Source: Fulvivirga sp. (GTDB lineage: Bacteria > Bacteroidota > Bacteroidia > Cytophagales > Cyclobacteriaceae). From it: DNA of 64,000 nucleotides. This document shows positions 26,556-36,836 of the stretch, one piece after another (the stretch's first letter is position 1; every line of letters begins with the position of its first letter). The notes under the pieces were generated by a model. It was not told where the DNA came from. It was given only the letters and a program-made list of their open reading frames with translations, and searched no databases. The translations under genes were made by a program, and so were the position numbers. The stretch lies in the NCBI GenBank assembly GCA_028280565.1, contig JANQLQ010000067.1, positions 1 through 64,000 on the forward strand, in the 5' to 3' direction.

Positions 26556-27887
26556 TTACTTTTTATGCTCTTCTATCATCTCAAACCCCAATGTGGAAAG
26601 TTCTTGTAGGATCGGATCATAGATCTCTCGTTTGATAGGTATATGTACCCCTTTTTCATTGATCTTACCTTCTAATAACAACTTAGCGGCAATTCCAACC
26701 GGCAAGCCTACCGTTTTGGACATGGCAGTGTTGACAGGGTCATCTCCAACAGCTACCAGTGTGCTATGTATCTCCTTTTCCTTCCCCTCTTCCAAGTATT
26801 CAAACTTATGCCACATCACGATCATATCACGATCTTCCTCTTTCAGCGTCCATTTTTTCTTAAGGATATGTTCTAGTATTTGTGCCGGCGTACCTTTTTC
26901 CAGTCCTATTCTTGTTTGATCAAACATACCGATCCATTTGAGCCGGTGCATTTCGGGCCCTTCCAGGTCTAGTCCCAGGTAGTGGGCCAGCTTTAGCTCA
27001 ACAGAATCGTGAGGGTTGTACGATAAGAAGGAGTTGATAAAGTCACGGTGGGTCATTTGTGCTACACCTTCCACCAGGTAAGAATCGTCGGTAGCCCCGA
27101 GCTGGACAAACACATCCCATGCCCGGCAAAACCCGGGCCTCCGGAATGTACCCCGGTAAAGGGTCTTAATGCCTTGTAGCCCATATACATCCAAGTATTT
27201 TAATGAGTCACGATTGGCATAGCCTTCGAAGTACCCGTGCCCAGGTACATATACCTGTTCTGTCCTTCTGAACAGTTTGTGGTAAGGAATGTATTTGTAT
27301 TTGTTTTGCTGTACGAATTTCACAATACCTTGCCCGGCCAATACGACATTCCGAGGGTTCCAGGTGAACTTGTATTCCCATGGGTTTTCATCTTTCCCCG
27401 GGGCGAGCAAGCCGCCTGTAAACGTTTCAAAAGCTGTTAGTTCGCCGCCATTTTCGCGAACCTGGTCGATCACTTTCATGGCCGACATGTGATCGATACC
27501 CGGGTCTAAGCCACATTCATTGAGGATTAAGATCCCCTTTTCACGCGCCTGTTGCTCCAATGTTCTCATTTCCGGTGCCACGTAAGAAGCCGTGACCATA
27601 TTTACCCCATATTCTATACATCGCTGGGCTACCAATGGGTGGAACGCCGCCGGCAACATAGATATGACCAAGTCAGCAGCGGCGATCTCTTTTCGCTGCT
27701 GCGCTTCATCGTTGACATCGAATCGAAAGGGTTCTCCAAGTTCATGGGCACCACATTTTTCTTCTGCCATGGCCAGGGAATGGTCCCCTACCCGGACTTT
27801 CCACTGCCGCTGCCCGGCCTGTTCTAAAAGGTAATTGATCAAGGAATACGTGGACCGACCCGCACCCAATACCAGTATTTTCTTCAT
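26556..27887 (-). CDS. Saccharopine dehydrogenase family oxidoreductase
   Basis: A 443-residue NAD(P)-binding enzyme. The Rossmann start KKILVLGAGRSTYSLINYL has GxGxxx, followed by the family's VISMLPAAFHPLVAQRC and the motif LNECGLDPGIDHMSA near residue 130, typical of saccharopine reductases/dehydrogenases that form or cleave saccharopine in lysine metabolism. Length is full. In Bacteroidota this homologue is usually not beside other lysine genes, as here, so the precise substrate (saccharopine or a related opine-like imine) is uncertain. Confidence 0.87.
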   Translation of the reverse strand: MKKILVLGAGRSTYSLINYLLEQAGQRQWKVRVGDHSLAMAEEKCGAHELGEPFRFDVNDEAQQRKEIAAADLVISMLPAAFHPLVAQRCIEYGVNMVTASYVAPEMRTLEQQAREKGILILNECGLDPGIDHMSAMKVIDQVRENGGELTAFETFTGGLLAPGKDENPWEYKFTWNPRNVVLAGQGIVKFVQQNKYKYIPYHKLFRRTEQVYVPGHGYFEGYANRDSLKYLDVYGLQGIKTLYRGTFRRPGFCRAWDVFVQLGATDDSYLVEGVAQMTHRDFINSFLSYNPHDSVELKLAHYLGLDLEGPEMHRLKWIGMFDQTRIGLEKGTPAQILEHILKKKWTLKEEDRDMIVMWHKFEYLEEGKEKEIHSTLVAVGDDPVNTAMSKTVGLPVGIAAKLLLEGKINEKGVHIPIKREIYDPILQELSTLGFEMIEEHKK

Positions 27888-28015
27888 AGATGAGGTACTA
27901 AACGCCCGAAATTAAGAGAAAAGCTAAGGTTAATTGCCATTAATTGAACATAAAATTTTAGGGACCGATAATGATGATTATATTGCACACATTTTAAATG
28001 TTATGCCGTTTCAAT

Positions 28016-28486
28016 ATGCATACTGAGGATTTCAAAATTTACAAAAGTGATGACTTCCTTGACCCCTCCCATCGAAACTTAGTAAACAAGGCTAGGGAGG
28101 CCTCCCAAACCAGCTATAGCCCTTATTCTAATTTCCAAGTAGGCGCCGCATTGATCTTGGATGACGGACAGGTGATCACAGGCTCTAACCAGGAGAATGC
28201 TTCCTATCCCGCAGGTTTATGTGCAGAAAGAGTAGCCCTTTTCTATGTAGCCTCACAGCAACCCGACCGGGTGATAAAAGCGATTGCCACTGTAGCCAAA
28301 CGGCGTGATGAAGATCATTTTATACCCGTGTCACCTTGTGGGATCTGCCGCCAGGTACTTTTAGAATATGAATTAAAACAAAAATCCCCGATACAAGTTA
28401 TCTTACAATCTCAACAAGGAGAATGGGTGGTTACTCGTAATTCAAAAATATTATTACCATTTTGTTTTGAAAGGGACCATCTATAG
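28016..28486 (+). CDS. cdd: Cytidine deaminase
   Basis: About 156 residues, a homotetrameric-type zinc enzyme that deaminates cytidine and deoxycytidine to uridine forms in pyrimidine salvage. The zinc and catalytic motifs are PAGLCAERVALF (Cys and catalytic Glu) and SPCGICRQVLLE (the Cys pair). Residues SYSPYSNFQVGAALI form the substrate-binding start. The ATG at 27998 would add six residues; 28016 is preferred because a TATATTGC promoter-like box ends only about 12 bases before 27998. Confidence 0.92.
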   Translation: MHTEDFKIYKSDDFLDPSHRNLVNKAREASQTSYSPYSNFQVGAALILDDGQVITGSNQENASYPAGLCAERVALFYVASQQPDRVIKAIATVAKRRDEDHFIPVSPCGICRQVLLEYELKQKSPIQVILQSQQGEWVVTRNSKILLPFCFERDHL

Positions 28487-28565
28487 ATAGATAAAGTAAA
28501 GCTTTAATATTAAGCAATAAATTGTAATTTCGTTGATCTACTATTTTTTTAACGTCTAGGCTTAA

Positions 28566-30827
28566 ATGAACTTCGATTTCCGAAACCTTAAGATAAAGTA
28601 CCAGGCCTACATTATCTTTGGTGCCTTAACGCTTTTGGCCTTTGTTAATTTCTTCTTCATCAATCATTTCCGGCTTTCATTCCAAGAAGAATCGGAAAAG
28701 ATTGAGGTCGCTGGTAAGACCAGGATGTTATCCCAGCGTATCACTCTTCTCGCCAATCAAATTTTTAATGGTGAGGATCACCTCAAAACAGTGCTCCTCG
28801 GCTTGGTGGAAGAACAGGAAGATATTTTTAAAACGTTTCAATATGGCGGCTTGCTCCCGGGATACGATGCCAAGATAGGTCCCGCGAAAGATGCGGAGAT
28901 GATGGCACTTAACAAGGCGCAAGACACCTGGAAAAAGTATCGCGAGGACCTGGATATCTTTTTGTATGGTGGCAGCTCATCACAGGATTCCACCATGACC
29001 ATCGAGGCTACTATCTCGCCGGAAGGGTCCTTGCTCAAGATCAACCACTCTCATGATGCGCTACTGAAAGATTGTCACTCTTTTGTAGAGATTTTGGTAC
29101 TCAATAGCAAAGAGGAGAAAAGAAACCTCAGGAATGGATTGATCATTTTCCTGGTCGTTAATTTGCTCGCCATAGGAAGCCTGTTTTACCTTGTAACCAC
29201 CTATTTGTTCAACCCGCTTAACCATATCGGCGATACAGCCGCAAGGATCAGTAATGGGGATTTGGAAGCAAGGTACGACTATCCGTTCGGGAATGAATTA
29301 GGAGACATTGCTAAAACACTGAATAACGTTGTCGCTAACTTAAAAAATGCTACTACGTTCGTTCAAAAGATCGGCGAAGGCGAACTAGAAGAGAAGCTTG
29401 CCGGGATGGATGAAAGCGAGGTGAATGAAAATAGCCTGGAAGGTGCGCTACTTACCATGCGCGATAAGCTAAAGAATGTACAAGAGCAAGAAGCCGCCAG
29501 GAAATGGAGCACAGAAGGTCTAACCCAGTTTGTAGACATCTTACGGTCCAACGAAACCGATGTGGAGGAACTTGGCAATGGAATTATTTCCAAACTGGTG
29601 GAATACACCAACTCTAACCAGGGTGGGCTTTATCTACTGAATGATGACGACGAACACAATAAGCACCTTGAACTTGTAGCGCTCTATGCCTTTAATTCTA
29701 GGAAATATGACCAAAAAACGATCCGGCTGGGTGAAGGCCTGGTCGGGCAAACCTTCCTGGAAAAGAAAACCACCTACTTACTCGAGATCCCACAGGATTA
29801 TATCACGATAGTCTCGGGGCTTGGAGGAGCCAATCCAAAGGCTATACTGGTTGTACCCCTCATTTTGAACGATGAGATCTACGGGATCATTGAACTGGCC
29901 TCTTTCAACGAGTACCGTGACTATGAAATTGAATTTGTGGAGAAATTAGGAGAAAGCATATCCTCCACCATCTCCGGCGTAAAAACTAACCAGCAGACCA
30001 AGCAACTGTTGGATGACGCACAGTCCATGACCGAGCAAATGCAGGCACAAGAAGAGGAAATGCGACAAAATATGGAGGAGCTCACTGCTACCCAAGAAGA
30101 AATGGCGAGAACGGAAAAAGAGCTTTTTGCACAGCAATCCGCCATCAACAGCACTGTAGGGGTAGCCGAATTTTCAATCGAAGGACAACTGCTCAAGGCC
30201 AATCCATGCTACACTTCTCAATTAGGATATTCTGAAGATGAACTAAGGGAGATGGGCTTTAGACGTATTACTTTGGAGCCTACCCTGCTCGAAAGTATAA
30301 ACGAAGGAAAAGCCCACAAAGGATGGTATAAAAAAACGACCCGTTCGGAAGGGCAAAAAGAAATGCAGTCGAGCTTTTCATTGGTCAACGTTAAGGATGA
30401 GACCAAGATCATAGAACTTGTCACGGAATTCAGCAGGACAAATGGCAAGGAAGAACACCAGGACTTGGATGAGGTAGAAGTGATGCTCCGCCAACAAATG
30501 GAAGAATTAGAAGTGACCCAGGAGCAGCTAAATTCAAAAATAAAACAGGCAGAAAATAAGTTGGGAGCTATAGACTCTGTATTCAGCTTTATCTCATGTG
30601 ATACCCATGGGTTGATCCGGGAGTTCAATGACCGGGCCTTGTCAGTGCTAGGGGCAGGACAAGGCAGCTTAGCGGGGAGCAACGTACGAGAATTTTTTGA
30701 AGAAATAGATCTCACCTTTGGGAAAAAAGACCTGGTTTTAAAAGGTGACGGGCAAAAAGTAGACGCTAGTATCCAGCCCGCGCGTCAAAATGGCACTGAA
30801 AGTTTAATTTTCATAGCTTGGGTATAA
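28566..30827 (+). CDS. Membrane HAMP-GAF-PAS sensor without output domain
   Basis: A 753-residue inner-membrane protein. Helix 1 is at about 14-34, then a periplasmic helical sensor with the PilJ/NarX-like pattern AGKTRMLSQRITLL, helix 2 at about 190-212, HAMP regions to about 315, GAF at about 318-470, a coiled coil at 475-525, and two PAS-like domains (525-620 and 665-750). No histidine kinase, GGDEF or chemoreceptor signalling tip is seen. The coiled coil holds RQNMEELTATQEEMARTEKE and a similar copy RQQMEELEVTQEQL (642-655), Glu-rich heptads that could be methylated by the CheR encoded next. First gene of the 28.5-42 kb signalling block. Confidence 0.82.
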   Translation: MNFDFRNLKIKYQAYIIFGALTLLAFVNFFFINHFRLSFQEESEKIEVAGKTRMLSQRITLLANQIFNGEDHLKTVLLGLVEEQEDIFKTFQYGGLLPGYDAKIGPAKDAEMMALNKAQDTWKKYREDLDIFLYGGSSSQDSTMTIEATISPEGSLLKINHSHDALLKDCHSFVEILVLNSKEEKRNLRNGLIIFLVVNLLAIGSLFYLVTTYLFNPLNHIGDTAARISNGDLEARYDYPFGNELGDIAKTLNNVVANLKNATTFVQKIGEGELEEKLAGMDESEVNENSLEGALLTMRDKLKNVQEQEAARKWSTEGLTQFVDILRSNETDVEELGNGIISKLVEYTNSNQGGLYLLNDDDEHNKHLELVALYAFNSRKYDQKTIRLGEGLVGQTFLEKKTTYLLEIPQDYITIVSGLGGANPKAILVVPLILNDEIYGIIELASFNEYRDYEIEFVEKLGESISSTISGVKTNQQTKQLLDDAQSMTEQMQAQEEEMRQNMEELTATQEEMARTEKELFAQQSAINSTVGVAEFSIEGQLLKANPCYTSQLGYSEDELREMGFRRITLEPTLLESINEGKAHKGWYKKTTRSEGQKEMQSSFSLVNVKDETKIIELVTEFSRTNGKEEHQDLDEVEVMLRQQMEELEVTQEQLNSKIKQAENKLGAIDSVFSFISCDTHGLIREFNDRALSVLGAGQGSLAGSNVREFFEEIDLTFGKKDLVLKGDGQKVDASIQPARQNGTESLIFIAWV

Positions 30828-30901
30828 TCGTAGCAATTTACCTAGGCGCCCTTACGGGTATAGAGTGTATAGAAACAATATAAGAATAGTAACGCGACAG
30901 C

Positions 30902-31720
30902 ATGAAAGACATTGACATAGCAGACCTTAGGAGGATAACAGAGCTGATAAAGACGAAACATAGCTATGACTTTACAAACTATGCGATGTCTTCTTTTAAA
31001 AGGCGTATCGTAAGGATCCTCGAGCTATATAACCTAACTGTTGATAGCTTGATCGTAAAGCTAAGTCAGCCCAAGTTCTTGGAGGAGTTTTTAAACGAGA
31101 TCACGGTCAATGTCACCGAGATGTTCCGTGACCCTTCCTTTTGGCGCGTGTTACGCGATGATATTATCCCTGCTATTCTCCTGAACCACCAAAAGATCAG
31201 GATATGGCACGCGGGATGCTCTTCTGGCGAAGAGGTATTCTCCATGGCCATACTGCTTAAGGAAATGGATATCTTGCATAATGTCCAGGTCATAGCTACA
31301 GACTTAGACACCAATATTCTTGAAAGAGCCAAATCCGGCGCTTACAACCTCAAGAATATGGACCTGAACGAAAAAAATTATATCCGGTTCCAGGGCACCG
31401 GATCTCTTAAAGATTACTACCAGGAGGTGAATGGAAAAGCGGTGATGGATAAATCACTGGTGATGGATGTATCTTTCCGTAAACATGACCTGGTCAAGGG
31501 TGGGATATTCAATAAATTCGACCTGGTGCTATGCAGGAATGTTATGATATACTTTAACCAAGCCCTGCAGAACGAGGTGTTAAAAAAGTTTCATGAAAGC
31601 CTTTTTAAATACGGGTACCTGGCCATAGGTTCCAAAGAATCTCTCATATGGTGTGACATTGCCAATAAGTTCATAGTTGTTAATAATGAAGAAAAGATTT
31701 ATAAGAAAATAAAGGACTGA
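30902..31720 (+). CDS. CheR-type protein-glutamate methyltransferase
   Basis: A 272-residue stand-alone CheR, which transfers methyl from S-adenosylmethionine to glutamates of receptor coiled coils. The N-terminal helical domain ends around residue 75 (NEITVNVTEMFRDPSFW, the classical substrate-side motif); the SAM site is IWHAGCSSGEEVFSMAI and the later motif FDLVLCRNVMIYFN is diagnostic. No TPR or receiver domain is fused. It lies between the HAMP sensor and CheB genes, 20 bases before CheB. No CheA, CheW or classical MCP gene is in the window. Confidence 0.93.
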   Translation: MKDIDIADLRRITELIKTKHSYDFTNYAMSSFKRRIVRILELYNLTVDSLIVKLSQPKFLEEFLNEITVNVTEMFRDPSFWRVLRDDIIPAILLNHQKIRIWHAGCSSGEEVFSMAILLKEMDILHNVQVIATDLDTNILERAKSGAYNLKNMDLNEKNYIRFQGTGSLKDYYQEVNGKAVMDKSLVMDVSFRKHDLVKGGIFNKFDLVLCRNVMIYFNQALQNEVLKKFHESLFKYGYLAIGSKESLIWCDIANKFIVVNNEEKIYKKIKD

Positions 31721-31740
31721 GAGAAGTTTGAGACTAGGCA

Positions 31741-32337
31741 ATGAGTAAGTTCAAATTTAATAAAAAATATAAAGCTATTGTCATCGGGGGGTCGGCCGGA
31801 AGTTTCCAGGGCATTGTAAAAATACTCTCTAACTTACCCGAACACTTTCCAATTCCTATTATTATGTGTCTGCACCGTCTTAAACATGTAAGAAATGGCT
31901 TTGTAGAGGCGCTTTCTATCAAAAGTATTGCTGAAGTGACAGAACCTCACGATAAAGAGAGCATTAAAAAAGGCAAGGTGTACCTGGCCCCGGCCAACTA
32001 CCACCTTTCTATAGAACTGGGCCATTACTTTAGCCTGTCTACTGAAGAAATGATCAATAATTCCAGGCCGGCGATAGACATTACCCTGGGCACCAGCGCT
32101 TATGTATATAGAGACAAACTCATAGGTATCCTACTTTCCGGGGCCAACAGGGACGGGGGACTGGGAATGAAATGGATCAAAGATCGTGGAGGGCTCACCA
32201 TTGTACAGGAGCCCTCGGAATGTATGATCGATACCATGCCGAAAGCAGCCATGGGCTACACGAATATTGATCATGTGTTGAAAATTGACCAAATTGTACA
32301 GTTTTTGAAAGAACTTGATAAACAATACATTAAATGA
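31741..32337 (+). CDS. CheB-type methylesterase domain protein without receiver
   Basis: A 198-residue protein equal to the catalytic domain of CheB only, which removes methyl groups from glutamates. Catalytic residues fit: Ser in VIGGSAGSFQGI, His in MCLHRLKHVRNGF and Asp in LLSGANRDGGLGMKWI. Because there is no N-terminal receiver domain, activity cannot be controlled by CheA phosphorylation in the standard way. Its stop overlaps the start of the next gene (ATGA), so it is translationally coupled to the membrane GAF protein. Confidence 0.9.
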   Translation: MSKFKFNKKYKAIVIGGSAGSFQGIVKILSNLPEHFPIPIIMCLHRLKHVRNGFVEALSIKSIAEVTEPHDKESIKKGKVYLAPANYHLSIELGHYFSLSTEEMINNSRPAIDITLGTSAYVYRDKLIGILLSGANRDGGLGMKWIKDRGGLTIVQEPSECMIDTMPKAAMGYTNIDHVLKIDQIVQFLKELDKQYIK

Positions 32338-33182
32338 TGCTTAACCACCGAAAGTTGGGCCTGGTGCTCGTATTGCTATACATTGTATGTACTATTGTTG
32401 CAGCGTACGTTACCTTTAGCCTCCCAGACGAACTCCTCACCCTTGGCGCCATAGGGCTGGGTGAGTTGCCAGCAGGCCAACCTGCTTTCCTGAAGCTCAC
32501 CGTGGCGGTAATAGCTACGTTACTTCTGGGGCTTGGCAGCTTGGTCTTCCTGCTCAATAATAAAGCGCAGGAAGTGATCTACGTGGAGAAAAAAAGTGGA
32601 AGCAAAGGTGCAGATGACACGGAAGAAAACGAAGATGAAGCTTTTCGTGATGTAGATATCCCTACCATACGTGAGATTGTCAAACGAGAGAAAAATGATG
32701 AAAACAAACTCCTCCAAGATGTACTGAACGAGGTATGCAAGGAGATAGAAGCTGGGATCGGGGCGTTCTATATAGCTAAAAAAGAGCACGGGGTCAGGCA
32801 GTTGGAAATGAAAGCTACGTATGCCTTGGCATTGGGGGAGACTCAAAAACCCACCTTCGAGTTTGGAGAAGGACTCATAGGGCAGGCAGCGGCGGAAGAA
32901 AAGAGTATAAACATTGACGACATTCCTGATGGATACATAAAAATAGTTTCAGGCTTGGGAAGCTCTACCCCAAATTACTTACTCATATTCCCGATCAAAC
33001 TTAAAAGTACACTTTACGGGGTAGTAGAGATCGCCTCCTTCACGGCTTTTGACAAGGGAATAGTAGCGAGTGTAGAAAAAGCTTTTGAAATTACGATGGA
33101 GCAACTAGCCAGCGACACCACGGGGTCCGCCACGAAAAAAGCTAAACCCTCCACTGCGAAAAAAGGAAATAAAGAAGCATAA
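32334..33182 (+). CDS. Membrane-anchored GAF domain protein
   Basis: A 282-residue protein: two membrane helices (about 7-27 and 51-75), an acidic linker (GADDTEENEDEAF), a GAF domain (about 120-265, with FEFGEGLIGQAAAEEKSINI) and a basic Lys/Ala tail. The GAF domain is close to those in the two flanking sensors, for example EGLVGQ and the region near VSGLG, which suggests duplication within the cluster. No enzymatic domain. Overlaps the CheB gene by four bases and precedes the phosphatase gene by 14 bases. It probably works as an adaptor or ligand-binding partner. Confidence 0.78.
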   Translation: MMLNHRKLGLVLVLLYIVCTIVAAYVTFSLPDELLTLGAIGLGELPAGQPAFLKLTVAVIATLLLGLGSLVFLLNNKAQEVIYVEKKSGSKGADDTEENEDEAFRDVDIPTIREIVKREKNDENKLLQDVLNEVCKEIEAGIGAFYIAKKEHGVRQLEMKATYALALGETQKPTFEFGEGLIGQAAAEEKSINIDDIPDGYIKIVSGLGSSTPNYLLIFPIKLKSTLYGVVEIASFTAFDKGIVASVEKAFEITMEQLASDTTGSATKKAKPSTAKKGNKEA

Positions 33183-33196
33183 AACATCGAATACGC

Positions 33197-36100
33197 ATGT
33201 TTAAGAGTTTAAAAATAAGCACTAAAATCACCGGGTTGGTGATTGCAATGGTGATCATCACCTTGCTGGCCATTAGTTATATCTCGTTTACATTGAGTAA
33301 ACAGGCTATCCGTGACCGGTACAATGAAAACCTGGCCGTGGTCACCCAGCACCGTGCCGATAAGATCAACAGCTACTTCGACCAGGTACAAGCAAACTTA
33401 GAATTCCTGGTCAAGACCAATACTATCAAAGAAGGCACTTTAGAACAGGCGGCTCCCGGGGGAGCCCCTGGGTTCGACTTTATGCCAGTAGCTACGGATG
33501 ATGCCACCCCCGCAATGGATGACCCTTTTGCCATAGACGGGGGAGATGACGCTGGTGATTTTGGGCAGGATATGGGATTTGAAACCCCCAGCACACCTGC
33601 CAACAGCTATGACGTTGCGGCCTTTATCGGCGAAGTAAAAGCTATTTACGGGTATGAAAATGTACTTGTGACCGCGCAGGATGGTAAGATCCAATATTCT
33701 ACCGATCCTTCTCAAGGTCAAGGAAGTAATTTTTATGATCCTGACGGCAAGACCGTCTCCCAAGCTTCAAAGTCCACCTACTTCAGCAACGTAGTTAAAA
33801 AAGATGACGGTTACCTCATGTATGCCGGCAGCCCGATCTCCCATGACGACGGCACCAAGTCCTTGTTACTCTTTCAAATACGAGTTTCAGAAGTATACGA
33901 TATCATTATGGATACTACCGGGCTGGGCCAGACCGGCGAGGTCCTAGTGGCCCGGGTCGATACTATATCAAAAAAGATCAACCTGGTAAATCCCTCGAGG
34001 AATAATCCCACCCGGGCGTTGGATTTTATGACCCAAGGGGACCAAGCCGCGCGCATTTTTGAACAGGCACTTTCAGGAAAACCGGGCGCAGGGATAAGCA
34101 CCGACTACCGGGGGGAAGTGGTACAAGCCTCGTGGGCGAATATTCCCACGGTAAAATGGGGCATCGTTTCAAAAATTGATAACGACGAAATATTGCTAGA
34201 AATAGGAAGCCTTACCTGGAAGTATGCCATAGCTGGGGCCATATTGCTCCTACTGGCCATTTTTATATCCTTGATCTTTTCAAGATACCTCACTAACCCT
34301 CTAAACTCCTTAAAGGCTACTTTAGAATTGGTAGGTAACGGTGTACTTCCCGATAAAATAGAACAACGGTCAGACGATGAAATCGGCCTTATGGCCAAAA
34401 GTGTTAACTACTTGGTAAAGACACTGAAAAAAACGGCCCGGTTCGCCCAGCAGATCGGCCAGGGTAACTTCGATGCTAACTTTAAGCCCATTAGCGAAGA
34501 GGATGCCCTTGGAAATGCGCTGGTAGGTATGCGAGATAACCTGATCGAAGGTGAGAAAAGAGATAAGGAAAGGAACTGGATCGTAACGGGAGTAGCCGAG
34601 GTAGGCGAAATACTAAGAGCCCACGACGAGTTGGAAAAACTCGGCGACGAAGTTATCCACTATATCATCGGCAAAATTGATGCGATACAAGGGGCTTTCT
34701 ACGTAGTAAATGACGATGAGACCGCCACTTACTTAGAAATGAAGTCGAGCTTTGCCTACAACAGGAAAAAACATCTCCAATCCAACTTTAAATTTGCCGA
34801 AGGGCTTGTAGGCCAAGCTGCCGCGGAGATGGATACGATCTTACGAGTGGAGATCCCGGAAGATTATGTGACCGTTACCTCTGGCATACTTGGGGACAAA
34901 AAGCCTACGGCCATACTCCTTGTGCCGCTCATTACGGATGAAAAAGTCTACGGGGTACTGGAATTCGCCGGCTTTACAAAATTTGACAGCGGTAAGGTGA
35001 AGTTCGTGGAAGAGCTCAGCCTGATATTGGCCAGGACGGTGTTTAACATCAAGGTTAACGAACGCACCCGGAAACTGCTGGCAGAATCACAGGCTATGAG
35101 TTCCGAGCTACAGGAGAAGCAAGAGATCCTGCGCCAAAACGCCGAAGAGATGCAAGCTACGCAGGAGGAGCTTCAAAAATCCAATACCAAGCTGGAAGAA
35201 CAGATCGAAGAGGTGAACAAAACTCAAAACAGGATGCAGCTCCTGCTTGAAAATGCCTCGGAGGTGATCACGATCTACGAAGAAGACGAAACCATACGCT
35301 ACATCAGCCCTTCTGTAGAAACCATCTTGGGCTACACGCAGAAAGAAATGATGGGCGTAAGCGATGTGGATAAAGTGGGCAAGGAATTTAAAGAGGCTTT
35401 CAAAGATATGTTCCTGCGCTTGAAAGACAACCCCGATGAACAAGTGACCATACAGTACGAATACCGCACTAAGGAAGGGAACTACATTTGGATAGAATCC
35501 ACCGGGACTAACTTCATGTCCAATACGGCGATACATGGTCTCATTGTTAACTCGAGAGACATTACAGAACGTAGAAGGGCGGAGCAAGAGCAGCGCATGA
35601 GAAGTAAAATGCAGGCCCTGTCTGAAAACTCTCCCGACCTGATCACACGACTTGAAAACGGGTCGATCTCCTACATTAATCCTGTAATTGAAGAATATAC
35701 AGGCAAGAACCCGGCGAATTATCTTAATCACCAGTTTGAGGAGCTCGACCTGAACAAGGCAGTCCTTGATAAGTGGCTTGAGATCGTGGAGCAGGTCAAT
35801 AGCAGTAGCAGCAAAGTAGCCACGGAGATGGATTTCCCTTCGGAAATGGGCGATCGTATTATGCAGGTAAATGCTATCCCTGAATTTGACGAAAAAGAAA
35901 AATTAGAATCGGTACTGGTAGTCTCGCATGACATTACCGAGCGTAAGGTGATCGAGCTGGAGATCCAAAACAAAAACAAAAAGATCGCCGACAGTATTAA
36001 TTATGCCAAGCGGATCCAAAATGCCATCCTGCCGAATAACAATGTGATCAATAAAGTGCTGCCCGCATCGTTTATCCTTTATAAACCTAAGGATGTGGTC

Positions 36101-36736
36101 AGCGGGGATTTCCCTTGGTATGTACAAATGGGCGATGACATCTACATGGCAGCCGTAGATTGTACGGGTCATGGAGTTCCCGGTGCCCTGCTTTCGCTGA
36201 TCGGGTATTTCTTATTGAACGACATCGTGCGCAGTAGGAAGATCTCAAACCCCGGGCTGATCTTGGACCAATTGGATGAGGGGGTGACCACTACCCTGCG
36301 GCAGGACCAGGACGATTCTAAAACAAAAGACGGGATGGACATTGCCCTGTGTAAGATCAATCCGAAGACCAGGACCGTAGAATTTGCCGGGGCACACAGG
36401 CCGCTATACATTATGAAAAAAGGCGAAATGGAAGAGATCAAAGGCAACAAATTTGCCATAGGTGGGGGTATCTATAAAAACCAGACCAATTTCACGAACT
36501 TCACCATTGAATTGGAAAAAGATGACTCTATCTATTTCTGCTCAGACGGGTACCCAGATCAGTTCGGGGGGCCGGAAAACCGTAAATTCGGTCCTAAGCG
36601 TACAAGAGAACTTATAAAAACCCTGCATAAGAAACCCATGAAGGATGCTTACAAGGTTTTCGATAAAGAATGGGAGGATTGGAAAGGCGAAGAAAAACAA
36701 ACTGACGATGTTTTATTAATAGGTATAAAATTTTAG
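33197..36736 (+). CDS. SiaA-like sensor phosphatase: Cache-HAMP-GAF-PAS-PAS-PP2C
   Basis: A 1179-residue inner-membrane protein. Helix 1 is at 12-34, a periplasmic Cache-like sensor with a low-complexity insertion (about 85-135) runs to 340, helix 2 at 343-363, HAMP to about 415, GAF at 465-615, a coiled coil at 625-680, PAS domains at about 680-795 and 805-915, and a SpoIIE/PP2C phosphatase at 930-1179. Metal-binding motifs are present: VSGDF (Asp971), DCTGHGVPG (988-996), CSDGYPDQFGG and the terminal TDDVLLIGI. By analogy with SiaA it would dephosphorylate the SiaC-like protein encoded two genes downstream. Confidence 0.88.
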   Translation: MFKSLKISTKITGLVIAMVIITLLAISYISFTLSKQAIRDRYNENLAVVTQHRADKINSYFDQVQANLEFLVKTNTIKEGTLEQAAPGGAPGFDFMPVATDDATPAMDDPFAIDGGDDAGDFGQDMGFETPSTPANSYDVAAFIGEVKAIYGYENVLVTAQDGKIQYSTDPSQGQGSNFYDPDGKTVSQASKSTYFSNVVKKDDGYLMYAGSPISHDDGTKSLLLFQIRVSEVYDIIMDTTGLGQTGEVLVARVDTISKKINLVNPSRNNPTRALDFMTQGDQAARIFEQALSGKPGAGISTDYRGEVVQASWANIPTVKWGIVSKIDNDEILLEIGSLTWKYAIAGAILLLLAIFISLIFSRYLTNPLNSLKATLELVGNGVLPDKIEQRSDDEIGLMAKSVNYLVKTLKKTARFAQQIGQGNFDANFKPISEEDALGNALVGMRDNLIEGEKRDKERNWIVTGVAEVGEILRAHDELEKLGDEVIHYIIGKIDAIQGAFYVVNDDETATYLEMKSSFAYNRKKHLQSNFKFAEGLVGQAAAEMDTILRVEIPEDYVTVTSGILGDKKPTAILLVPLITDEKVYGVLEFAGFTKFDSGKVKFVEELSLILARTVFNIKVNERTRKLLAESQAMSSELQEKQEILRQNAEEMQATQEELQKSNTKLEEQIEEVNKTQNRMQLLLENASEVITIYEEDETIRYISPSVETILGYTQKEMMGVSDVDKVGKEFKEAFKDMFLRLKDNPDEQVTIQYEYRTKEGNYIWIESTGTNFMSNTAIHGLIVNSRDITERRRAEQEQRMRSKMQALSENSPDLITRLENGSISYINPVIEEYTGKNPANYLNHQFEELDLNKAVLDKWLEIVEQVNSSSSKVATEMDFPSEMGDRIMQVNAIPEFDEKEKLESVLVVSHDITERKVIELEIQNKNKKIADSINYAKRIQNAILPNNNVINKVLPASFILYKPKDVVSGDFPWYVQMGDDIYMAAVDCTGHGVPGALLSLIGYFLLNDIVRSRKISNPGLILDQLDEGVTTTLRQDQDDSKTKDGMDIALCKINPKTRTVEFAGAHRPLYIMKKGEMEEIKGNKFAIGGGIYKNQTNFTNFTIELEKDDSIYFCSDGYPDQFGGPENRKFGPKRTRELIKTLHKKPMKDAYKVFDKEWEDWKGEEKQTDDVLLIGIKF

Positions 36737-36836
36737 ACATTTGGATTAAATGCGTATTTTGGAGTGGGTATGTGACATCCAATGATCTTCAAAAAGAGAA
36801 TTCAAGACGATACAAATCAAATTTAAATCAAGACTT

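Noticed and set aside
35108-35731. 207-codon open frame antisense to the PP2C sensor
   Set aside because: Shadow frame; the sense frame has clear PAS and coiled-coil motifs.
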